A DNA stretch of 64,000 bases from assembly GCF_003697845.1 (NCBI RefSeq), contig NZ_RDQE01000005.1, positions 124,001 through 188,000 of the forward strand, read 5' to 3'. The notes beneath the pieces are model-generated. The model saw only the letters and a program-made list of their open reading frames with translations. It was not told the DNA's origin and did not search any database. Numbering within the stretch: position 1 is the stretch's first letter; every line of letters starts with the position of its first letter. The position numbers were made by a program, and so were the translations under genes. Below are positions 45,809 through 53,015 of the stretch, in pieces. The DNA is from Halobellus captivus. GTDB taxonomy: Archaea > Halobacteriota > Halobacteria > Halobacteriales > Haloferacaceae.

Positions 45809-46453
45809 TCACTCCCCGGAACCGCCCGACCGCGCGAGGAGGCCCTCGCGGACCCGCTCCGCGACGCCGGTGAGGTGTGCCTGTCCGAACGTCGCCACGA
45901 GGAGCGCGCCGACGGAGTTGTACATCAGGTCGAGGACGGTGTCGTCGAGGCCGTGTTGGGCGAGCGGCATGGTGATACCGGTCGCACCGGCGATCACGTC
46001 GAGCCCGAACTCGAACAGCTCCCAGACGACGCCGAACGCGAGAACGACGAGGAGGATGAAGACGAACGCGAAGCGGTCGGGGATCCGGATCTCGTCGCTG
46101 TGGAGGTCGACGGCGCGCAGCGTCGTGTATCCGACGCCGGCGACGAGCGAGGCCGAGAGTGAGTGGGTGAGGTGATCCCACCACGGGATCTGCGTGTAGA
46201 ACCAGGCCGACCCGATGGCGTGGAGGAAGACGGCGCTCGTGATCCACAGCGCCAGCCAGGGGTCGAGCGGGACCTCGTAGTTGCGTTCGAGGGCGGCCGG
46301 AACGAACGTGATGAGCAGCGCGATCCCGCCGTTGGAGATGGCCTTCGGCGCGCCGGCGACGACCCCGTAGAGGACGATCCCGACAAGGACCGCCTGCATC
46401 GTCCGGGAGAGTCGCTTCTGGTTCCGGATCGACGGCCGCGGGAGCAGCGTCAT
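45809..46453 (-). CDS. Polytopic membrane protein (DUF2238/YjdF-like)
   Basis: 214 residues with five or six membrane segments. The stretch IPWWDHLTHSLSASLVAGVGYT with a later VVWELFEFGLDVI and HGLDDTVLDLMYNSVGALLV resembles YjdF/DUF2238 inner-membrane proteins. Its start overlaps the stop of the upstream gene by 4 bp (ATGA), so the two are translated together. Confidence 0.75.
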   Translation of the reverse strand: MTLLPRPSIRNQKRLSRTMQAVLVGIVLYGVVAGAPKAISNGGIALLITFVPAALERNYEVPLDPWLALWITSAVFLHAIGSAWFYTQIPWWDHLTHSLSASLVAGVGYTTLRAVDLHSDEIRIPDRFAFVFILLVVLAFGVVWELFEFGLDVIAGATGITMPLAQHGLDDTVLDLMYNSVGALLVATFGQAHLTGVAERVREGLLARSGGSGE

Positions 46454-47178
46454 CGGCGCACTACCCGCCGGAGCACGCGGCGGAGCCGCCGTCCGCGGCG
46501 CCGGAAGTAGACGTCGAAGAGGATCCCGGCGGCGAGCCCGGCGAGCGTCACGTAGATCCACTCGACCATCAGCGCCTCGTTCGTCGTGAGGTACGAGGTG
46601 CCGTAGCGACGGTCGAGGTTCCACCTGAGGATCGACCAGGCGGCGGCGGTGGCCAGCGTCGTCATCACGACGAGGACGACGGCGAACCAGTGGGTCACCC
46701 GCAGCGAGGAGAACATGTGGAGGTCGACCGTGATCACGAGCGCGAGCGCCGCGATCGCGAGGTAGACCGCGAAGACGCCCAGATCCCCGCCGAAGAGCGC
46801 ACTGACCAACACCGGCAACAGCGCGATCGCGAGCAGCTCCCACGGGAGCATCGCTCGCGGGTCGCGCGCCGCAACCGCGGGGGCGACGACGACCGCGACG
46901 ACGGCCGCGGTGAGAGCCATCGAGAGGAGGTCGAACTCGAGCAGACTCTCGAGGAACGTCCCGACGAGCACCGCGACCATCGCCCAGGCGATCAGCGCGT
47001 TCGTCCGCCCGCTCCGGAACAGCTGGTCGGCCCACTCCCCGTCGACCGCGTCCTCGACGAGTGACTCGATAGGCCCGGGTGATCCGTCGTCAGGTGCTCC
47101 CTCCGTCCCGTCCGGTCCACCGTCCGCCTCGTCCGGTTCCCCCTCCGTCCCGCCAGGTCCGGATCGGTCGACATCCAT
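46450..47178 (-). CDS. Haloarchaeal membrane protein of unknown function
   Basis: 242 residues, not recognised. An acidic Gly/Pro-rich head (1-45) precedes six or seven hydrophobic segments, and the protein ends in an Arg-rich tail (FRRRGRRLRRVLRRVVRR). An AT-rich TATA-like site near 47,203 is about 27 nt before ATG 47178. It is coupled to the next membrane gene by a 4-bp overlap. Confidence 0.72.
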   Translation of the reverse strand: MDVDRSGPGGTEGEPDEADGGPDGTEGAPDDGSPGPIESLVEDAVDGEWADQLFRSGRTNALIAWAMVAVLVGTFLESLLEFDLLSMALTAAVVAVVVAPAVAARDPRAMLPWELLAIALLPVLVSALFGGDLGVFAVYLAIAALALVITVDLHMFSSLRVTHWFAVVLVVMTTLATAAAWSILRWNLDRRYGTSYLTTNEALMVEWIYVTLAGLAAGILFDVYFRRRGRRLRRVLRRVVRR

Positions 47179-47304
47179 ACGTCTCCTGTGTGCGGCATCG
47201 ACTAATATGGGTCGCTCCGCCCGGACCGACCGCGGCGGGCTCGAGAGGGGAGGGGAGCGAACCCGAACGGACGGCCTTTTATTCACCACGCGTCTCCGAC
47301 AGGT

Positions 47305-48039
47305 ATGAACTGCCGGCGGTGTGGGACGCCCCTGGAGAAGCCCGGGGACTACTGTCTGACCTGTAACACCGCCAACAGCGACGCGGTCGTCGTGGCGTTC
47401 TCCGAAGCGCGTGCGGAGCTGACGATGCTCGAGGAGGACGACGTCGTCGGGCGGACGGCGATCACGACTCGCCCGGAGGACGACGAGGAGCTGAGCCACG
47501 TCCAGCTCCGCAACTTCGCCGGGCGCGTCGCCGACGAGATCCGCCGGAAGCGTCCCGAGACCGTGTACGCCGCCGGCGCTCGCGAACCCTTACGCGAGAC
47601 GCGCGCACAGCTCCACCACGAGTTCTATCGCGTGCCGGACGGGGACGTCGACGACGTCGTCGACTGGGTACTCGACCGCCGCGGCGACCGCGCGCTGGCG
47701 GTGGTCGAGACGCCGCCGCGCGAGAAGATCGGCGGCTCCCACTCGACGCTAATCGGCGACCGGAAGGGTCGACGGGCGATCCGGACGGTGGCCGAACACC
47801 CGCACGTGAAGAAGGTCGTCCCCGGCCCGATCGACGCCGGCGGCACCGGCTCGCGGACGGGACTGCGCGCGAAGGCGACTCGCGCGGGCACGAACGGCAA
47901 CGTCCGGCTCCTCCTCCGCGACGGCTCAAGCGTCCAGGAGAACCGGATCGTCACGACCGCGATGGACCGCGAGACCGGCGAGCGCGTCCGGGAGGACCTG
48001 AACGAGGCGTTGCGGGAGGCCGATCTGCAGGACGAGTGA
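47305..48039 (+). CDS. DUF2103 zinc-ribbon protein
   Basis: 244 residues. The start MNCRRCGTPLEKPGDYCLTC is a four-Cys zinc ribbon. The rest (GGSHSTLIGDRKGRRAIRTVAEHPHVKKVVPGPI) is typical of the archaeal metal-binding DUF2103 family, whose function is unknown. A TTTTATTC TATA-like box near 47,278 predicts a leaderless or short-leader mRNA. Confidence 0.85.
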   Translation: MNCRRCGTPLEKPGDYCLTCNTANSDAVVVAFSEARAELTMLEEDDVVGRTAITTRPEDDEELSHVQLRNFAGRVADEIRRKRPETVYAAGAREPLRETRAQLHHEFYRVPDGDVDDVVDWVLDRRGDRALAVVETPPREKIGGSHSTLIGDRKGRRAIRTVAEHPHVKKVVPGPIDAGGTGSRTGLRAKATRAGTNGNVRLLLRDGSSVQENRIVTTAMDRETGERVREDLNEALREADLQDE

Positions 48040-48073
48040 GCTTCCGGGTCCGGCTCCGCCGTCGGTCCCGCTC

Positions 48074-49456
48074 TCAGTCGTCCGCCTCGGGCTCCGGAGC
48101 GGGCTCGGCCGCACAGCGGTTCGGGCCGAGTTCGAGGTCGGTCGCGGCGACCTCGTCCGGCGGCGATTCGACCCCGCGGTTGGCCGCGATCACGTCGCCG
48201 TAGTTCGGCGGCTTCTCCGGCAGTGTCGCCGTTATCTCCTCGACGAACGCCTCCAGGTCGCACCCGAGCAGGTCGATCCCGGTCCGGGCCGCGCCGACCG
48301 TCGTCGCCACCGGCTCGCCCGGAACCACGTTCCCGGTGGTGCCGTCGTTCGCGACCGAGAAGTGCCCTGGCAGCACGACGACGCCGTCCGGCTCCGCGAG
48401 CAGGGTGCCATGGAGCGAGTCGTAGAGCCGCTCCGCACCGCGTCTCGCGCCGGCCGTTGCCCGTTCGTCCGTCGTCTCATCGTTCCCGTCGCCGACGTCC
48501 CCGTCGTTCCCGTCGCCGACGTCCCCGTCATCTCCGTCGTTCCCCACTCCGCCGTCCCCGTCGTTGCCCTCGTTATCCTCCTCGCCCGCCGCGAACTGGA
48601 GCTCCGTCCGCCCGACTCTGTCGGTGAAGAGGGTGTCGCCCGTGAGGACGGCCGACCGGCCGACGAGGTAGCTCGCCATGTCGTCGGTGTGGCCGGGCGT
48701 CGCGAGCGCCTTCACGTCGATCCCGCCGACGTCGAGGGTCGCGTTGCGTTCCATCGGCTCGAACTCGTAGGCCACGTCGCGCATCTCGGCCGCCGCCGGG
48801 AGGAGATATGGAACCCCCAACTCGTCCGCGAGGGCACGGCCGCCGGAGAGGTGGTCGGCGTGGACGTGGGTGTCGAGCACGGCCGCGATCGACGCGTCGT
48901 GCTCGGCGGCCGCGGCCCGCCACTCCTCGCCGTGTCGGGAGACGTCGACGGCGACGGCGACTCTGGAGCCGTCGGAACCAGCGACGGAGACGCGGGAGTC
49001 GTCCTCGTTCTCGTCCCCGTATCCGCCCACGACGAGGTACCCCAGACACCCCTTCGCGCGGCGCTGGATCTGGACGACGTCGAGGGGCCCGTCGCCGGCG
49101 TCGGACAGCGGGACCGACGCGTGGTCGTAGACGGCCGACCAGCCGCGCATGCCGTCGTCGATGGCGTACACGTCGTCGTAGCCGGCGGCCGCGAGGTCGT
49201 CCGCGAGCGCGTGTGAGGACTTCCCCTTCGCGCAGACGGTCACGACCGCCTCCGTGGGTCCGATCCCGGTCGCCCTCTCGAACTCGTCGCGGTCGAACGT
49301 GTGGAACGGCTTGTAGACGTAGTTGATCGAGTCGGCGATCCGCCAGCCCTCGTAGCTCTCCGCGGGACGGGTGTCGACGACGGCGAAGGAGCGCTCTCCT
49401 CGTCGTGCCGCGTCGACCATGTCGCGGAACTCGTCGGCGGTGATCGTCTCGACCAT
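48074..49456 (-). CDS. Rhodanese-metallo-beta-lactamase fusion (persulfide dioxygenase-like)
   Basis: 460 residues. The N-terminal rhodanese domain (1-115) has the active Cys in VTVCAKGKSS. The MBL domain follows with HVHADHLSGG, a His later in TPGHTDD and GDTLFTDRVGR, as in ETHE1-like enzymes. This pairing handles sulfane sulfur. A 24-bp tandem DNA repeat has expanded an acidic loop (GDVGDGND twice) in the MBL domain. The metal-site residues flank the insert, so activity may be kept. Confidence 0.88.
   Translation of the reverse strand: MVETITADEFRDMVDAARRGERSFAVVDTRPAESYEGWRIADSINYVYKPFHTFDRDEFERATGIGPTEAVVTVCAKGKSSHALADDLAAAGYDDVYAIDDGMRGWSAVYDHASVPLSDAGDGPLDVVQIQRRAKGCLGYLVVGGYGDENEDDSRVSVAGSDGSRVAVAVDVSRHGEEWRAAAAEHDASIAAVLDTHVHADHLSGGRALADELGVPYLLPAAAEMRDVAYEFEPMERNATLDVGGIDVKALATPGHTDDMASYLVGRSAVLTGDTLFTDRVGRTELQFAAGEEDNEGNDGDGGVGNDGDDGDVGDGNDGDVGDGNDETTDERATAGARRGAERLYDSLHGTLLAEPDGVVVLPGHFSVANDGTTGNVVPGEPVATTVGAARTGIDLLGCDLEAFVEEITATLPEKPPNYGDVIAANRGVESPPDEVAATDLELGPNRCAAEPAPEPEADD
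48481..48528. repeat. Two exact 24-bp tandem repeats in the MBL fusion gene
   Basis: Units 48481-48504 and 48505-48528 are identical (starting CGTTCCCGTCGCCGAC). They encode repeated GDVGDGND on the minus strand. Slippage is the probable origin. Confidence 0.7.
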
Positions 49457-49592
49457 GACGGAGTATTGATCCGGACGGACAAAAGCGCTGTTCCCGGTGA
49501 CGAGCGAAACGAATGCATCGTGAAACCCCGAGGCGCGCTATGCCCCGAGGTCCCGTGACGGAACTCCCCGACGTCTCCGCCATGGTCCCGAT

Positions 49593-49637
49593 GTTGGTCA
49601 CACACCCAACGCTTATGGTGTTGGCTGCCGTCCCAAC
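49593..49637 (+). promoter_or_regulatory. Duplicated palindromic operator around the TumE TATA box
   Basis: Two copies of an 18-bp palindrome GTTGG-N7-CCCAAC lie at 49593-49610 and 49620-49637, exactly 27 bp apart. The TATA-like box CTTATGG (49612-49617) lies between them, and the toxin gene starts 10 bp after the second copy. This is the expected layout for autorepression by an HTH antitoxin dimer. Confidence 0.65.
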
Positions 49638-49647
49638 GCCGAGAGGG

Positions 49648-49965
49648 ATGGCCCAGGAACCGTTCTTTCAGTACACGCACGTCGAATCCGGCCTCGTCGA
49701 GAACGTCGTGCTTCGGCCGACCGACGCCACCGAGACGTACCCCTCGGGCTGGAAGTACACGCTCCACCTGGGCACCCTCGACGATCTCACGCTCGTCCGG
49801 TACGACAACTCCCACGAGGACACGAAGGGCCACGAACATCACACCGCAGCCGGCGACGTCGACGACGTCGAGTTCCCGGGGATGGAGGACCGGCTCGTCG
49901 AGTTCTGGGCGAGTACGGACGAGTACTGGGACGCCGTCGGCGGCGATCCACCCCGGCCGTACTGA
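49648..49965 (+). CDS. tumE: TumE-like toxin of a toxin-antitoxin pair
   Basis: 105 residues. The body YPSGWKYTLHLGTLDDLTLVRYDNSHEDTKGHEHHT, then EFPGMEDRLVEFW, matches the TumE (DUF6516-type) family of toxin-like proteins in archaea. It is followed 34 bp later by an HTH protein, the usual partner. ATG 49648 is chosen because it follows the palindromic operators and a TATA box. The toxic activity is assigned by family only. Confidence 0.75.
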   Translation: MAQEPFFQYTHVESGLVENVVLRPTDATETYPSGWKYTLHLGTLDDLTLVRYDNSHEDTKGHEHHTAAGDVDDVEFPGMEDRLVEFWASTDEYWDAVGGDPPRPY

Positions 49966-49999
49966 CCGACCACCACCCGATCCACCGATTCACCCACCC

Positions 50000-50416
50000 A
50001 TGACCACGCTTCACATCACCGTCGGCGACCGAGAACAGCTCCGCGGGGACGCACTCCAGTTCGTCAGGGACGTCGAGGCCGACGGTCTCGACGACCAGGA
50101 AGGAACGGCGACGCTCCAATTCGGGACGTACGACGACCTCATCGACAGCCTCACGCCGCTTCGCCTCGAACTCGTCCGGGCGATCGCGGAGAACGGTCCC
50201 GAGAGCATGCGCGAGGCGGCCCGCCTCGTCGATCGCGACGTGTCCGACGTCCACTCGGACCTCAAGCAGCTGGAAGTGCTGGGCATCCTCACGCTGGAGG
50301 AGGGCGGCCCGGGCGGCGCGATACGACCTCTCGTTCCGTTCGATCGGATCGAGGTACACGTCGACTACCCGCTCGTTGATGGGGACGATGCCGACGACGC
50401 ACGCGCAAGTGCCTAG
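50000..50416 (+). CDS. HTH antitoxin/regulator (TumA-like) partner of TumE
   Basis: 138 residues. The segment LTPLRLELVRAIAENGPESMREAARLVDRDVSDVHSDLKQLEVLGILTLEEGG is a winged-helix DNA-binding unit. In this pairing it would neutralise the toxin and repress the operon via the palindromes at 49593-49637. This function is inferred from order and fold. Confidence 0.75.
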   Translation: MTTLHITVGDREQLRGDALQFVRDVEADGLDDQEGTATLQFGTYDDLIDSLTPLRLELVRAIAENGPESMREAARLVDRDVSDVHSDLKQLEVLGILTLEEGGPGGAIRPLVPFDRIEVHVDYPLVDGDDADDARASA

Positions 50417-50490
50417 TCCGAGTCCGTCGTCACCCGCGCGCACGTCCGACCGATAGACAGTTTTTAGCGGATCGACACGGTGGAGGAGGC

Positions 50491-51258
50491 ATGGTCGAGG
50501 CGTTCGCGGTCGCCAGCGGCAAGGGCGGCACCGGCAAGACGACGAGCACGCTCGCGCTCGGGATGGCGCTCGCCGAGGAGCACGACGTGACCGTCGTCGA
50601 CGCCGACACCGGAATGGCGAACCTGCTGTTTCACACCGGGCTCGACGACGCGGCGGTCACCCTCCACGACCTCCTCGTCGAGGGGACCGCGACCGACGTC
50701 TCGGAGGCGACCTACGAGCGGTTCGGGCTCTCGGTCGTCCCCTGTGGCACCTCGCTCGCGGGCTTTTCGGCGGCCGACCCCGCGCGGCTCCGCACGGTCG
50801 TCGCGGAACTCGCGCGGGACACCGACGTCCTCCTTCTGGACTCGCCGGCCGCGTTGGGATCGAAGTCGGCGGTGCTGCCGATCGTGTTGGCCGACCGGGT
50901 CGTGGTCGTCGTCGAGCCGACGATCCCCGCGCTCTCGGACGGGCTGAAGGTCCAGGAGTACGCCCGCTCGTACGGCACCGAGACGGCCGGCGTGCTGCTC
51001 AACAAGGTCAGAGAGCCCGCCGCCGCGATCGCCGAGCAGGCGAGCCGACACTTCGGCGGGCCGGTGCTCGCCGAGGTGCCCGACAGCGACGTGGTCCGCG
51101 CGGCGCGGCGGGCGGGCAAGCCGCTCCTGGCGCACGCGCCCGACAGCGAGCCCGCGGAGCGGTACCGCGAGGCGGCCGCCCGTCTCGAGGTGCGCGACGG
51201 CGACGAGGACGCGGTGGCGGCGCGGTTCAAGAGCGCGGTCGTCCCCGACACCCCATGA
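50491..51258 (+). CDS. MinD/ParA-like P-loop ATPase
   Basis: 255 residues. The deviant Walker A GKGGTGKTT starts at residue 10, VDADTGMANL is the Walker A' and DSPAALGSKSA is Walker B-like. Such ATPases position or regulate partner proteins at membranes or DNA. There is no clear C-terminal amphipathic membrane helix; the tail is VAARFKSAVVPDTP. The next gene begins inside the last codon (4-bp ATGA overlap). Confidence 0.9.
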   Translation: MVEAFAVASGKGGTGKTTSTLALGMALAEEHDVTVVDADTGMANLLFHTGLDDAAVTLHDLLVEGTATDVSEATYERFGLSVVPCGTSLAGFSAADPARLRTVVAELARDTDVLLLDSPAALGSKSAVLPIVLADRVVVVVEPTIPALSDGLKVQEYARSYGTETAGVLLNKVREPAAAIAEQASRHFGGPVLAEVPDSDVVRAARRAGKPLLAHAPDSEPAERYREAAARLEVRDGDEDAVAARFKSAVVPDTP

Positions 51259-51878
51259 GCGGGTCGACGGACGCGCCGGTTCTCGAGATCCCCCGCGGCG
51301 ACCTCCTCCGCTCGCGGGTCGTCTCCGACGTCGGGACCACCCTGTCCGCCGCGCTCGAGCGGTCGTTGACGGGGTACGCGACGGTCGTTCCCCAGGAGAC
51401 GCTGCTGCTCTCGGGCGACGCGCGCGGCGTGCTCACCTTCGAGGCGGGCGTTCCCGTGTTGGCGTACAACACCGTGACCGACAGCGGCGGTGCCGACGCG
51501 CTCGCCGAGCTTGCCGTACCCGGTCCGTATCGGGTGGAACTGTACGCGGTCGCACCCGAGGCGCTCCGGGCCGCCCACGACGAGGAGGCGCTCCGGGTCC
51601 CGCCCGCGGCGGCGGCGACGGAGCTCGCCGACGACCGCGACCTCGCCGAGCGAACGCGCGAGGCCGCGCCGGCCGACCGCCTAGCGGACGAGGACGGCGA
51701 GGAGGCCGACGCGGTCGCGGCGTTCCTCGCGGACGACGACCGGATCGCGGCGATCCGGGAGCAGGCGCGCAGCGAGGCGAGGGAACGGGCGAGCGAGTGG
51801 GGACTGGACGACGCGCTCGCTGACGACGATCCCGACACGCTCGCTGACGACGACCCCGATCCGCCGGAGCGGTTTTGA
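51255..51878 (+). CDS. Acidic protein of unknown function co-translated with MinD-like ATPase
   Basis: 207 residues, not recognised by fold. The first 110 residues are a compact domain (LEIPRGDLLRSRVVSDVGTTLSAALERSL). A coiled, charged segment follows, and the tail ends in a duplicated DDALADDDPDTLADDDPD. It overlaps the MinD-like gene by 4 bp, so the two probably work together. Confidence 0.72.
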   Translation: MSGSTDAPVLEIPRGDLLRSRVVSDVGTTLSAALERSLTGYATVVPQETLLLSGDARGVLTFEAGVPVLAYNTVTDSGGADALAELAVPGPYRVELYAVAPEALRAAHDEEALRVPPAAAATELADDRDLAERTREAAPADRLADEDGEEADAVAAFLADDDRIAAIREQARSEARERASEWGLDDALADDDPDTLADDDPDPPERF

Positions 51879-51996
51879 CCTCGCCGAACCTACGTTCGCC
51901 ATCACCGTATTCGGCCTCCTCCGACTGACCACGCCGCGGGACTTCGCCGACTGGTACGCCGCGAGCCGTGCGTACACCCGTCACGTCGCCGAGGGG

Positions 51997-52626
51997 ATGG
52001 GCCTGCCCGGCGCGACCGAGGTCGACGGCGAGCACGTCGCGGACGCGCTGGCGACCGACCCGACCGACCTCTCGCCGGCGGCGGCACGGTCGGTGGCGAC
52101 GACGCTGCTCGCGGACGGCGTCTTCTCGGAGCCCTACTGCGAGTGGATGCCGCTCTGGTACGAACTGGGCCTCCTCGCGCCGGTCAGGTACGGGGAGTGG
52201 CGGCTTCGGCGAGCGGCCCGCGAGGTGGCCGCCACCGCGGACGTGACCGCGACCGCCCCGCGATTCTCGCGGCCGCGGGACGTCGTCGTCGACGGGCGGC
52301 CCGCGCTCGACGGCGTCTCCGGGTTCCGCGAGCGGTTCCTCGCGGCGGCCGCGCTCCTCCATCTGGAGTGGTTCGTCCACGCCGCGCGCGCCGACGGGAT
52401 CGACGTCCCGGGCGACCTCGTCGAACGGGCGCGTGAGGAGTCGTTGTCGTACTACGCCGGCGACCGCGACCGCCTCTCTCCGGAGATCCGACGGTTCCAG
52501 GAGCTGCTCTTCGCCGACGACGACTGGGTCGCGCGAGTGGACGCCGCCTACGGGCTCGACAGCCGGCTGTTCGGCCTCTGGGAGCGGCTCCTTCGGGACG
52601 AACGCCGGCGGCTCGCGGAGGCGTGA
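51997..52626 (+). CDS. Conserved haloarchaeal protein with missing canonical start
   Basis: The first standard ATG gives 209 residues (MGLPGATEVDG...). However, strong coding bias and a plausible N terminus (FGLLRLTTPRDFADWYAA) extend the same frame back to 51901, where the first codon after a TATA-like GGTTTTGACC and the preceding stop is ATC, not ATG, GTG or TTG. Either translation starts at ATC, or the start has mutated, or the protein is shortened by 32 residues. The sequence is helical and Trp/Arg-rich; function unknown. It closes the MinD-like cluster. Confidence 0.72.
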   Translation: MGLPGATEVDGEHVADALATDPTDLSPAAARSVATTLLADGVFSEPYCEWMPLWYELGLLAPVRYGEWRLRRAAREVAATADVTATAPRFSRPRDVVVDGRPALDGVSGFRERFLAAAALLHLEWFVHAARADGIDVPGDLVERAREESLSYYAGDRDRLSPEIRRFQELLFADDDWVARVDAAYGLDSRLFGLWERLLRDERRRLAEA

Positions 52627-52636
52627 CGGCGACAGG

Positions 52637-52655
52637 TGTTACAATACCCGTAACA
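52637..52655. repeat. Inverted repeat TGTTAC-N7-GTAACA
   Basis: Perfect 6-bp arms, 11 nt after the stop of the preceding gene, in the 389-bp intergenic region before ppsA. It could be an operator or transcript end. Confidence 0.4.
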
Positions 52656-52848
52656 TGTGATCGATCCCGATATTCGAGCAGCAAGTAAGTATAGGTCGGA
52701 CGGGAGCGTGAGGGGGGATACGGACCGTTCGTCGGTTCGTCACGCCCGCGACGAACTCGGCCCTCTCTCGTCCTCGAGCCGCCGGCGGAGCGTACTGCCG
52801 ATCGGCTGTGTTCGATCTCGCGTCGGGACCACGCGTGTTCGATGGTCT

Positions 52849-52896
52849 TCGATGTGATCCGTCTCGATGTGATCCGTCACGGTGTATGCGATCCGT
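52849..52896 (+). promoter_or_regulatory. Direct repeats upstream of ppsA
   Basis: Two identical 15-mers TCGATGTGATCCGTC (52849-52863, 52864-52878) and a degenerate third (52882-52896) lie upstream of the ppsA TATA box. They are spaced 15 bp, and so could bind a regulator repeatedly on nearly the same DNA face. Their role is inferred. Confidence 0.45.
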
Positions 52897-52950
52897 CGTT
52901 CTCGAGCCATGTCGGTCGGATCGACGCCGACAACTCGGTCTCGAGTAATC

Positions 52951-52957
52951 TTTTATT
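52951..52957 (+). promoter_or_regulatory. Possible TATA box of ppsA
   Basis: TTTTATT at 52951-52957 is about 60 nt before ATG 53016, giving a leader of about 35 nt. A second AT-rich motif CGTATAT at 52994 is too close to the start to serve. Confidence 0.45.
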
Positions 52958-53015
52958 CGCGGGTGGTTCGTTCGGAAGATTCATACGGTGGGTCGTATAT
53001 CCACCGAACATACGA

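Noticed and set aside
48481-48560. Regular repeats resembling a CRISPR array
   Set aside because: Units are directly adjacent with no spacers and lie inside a coding frame.
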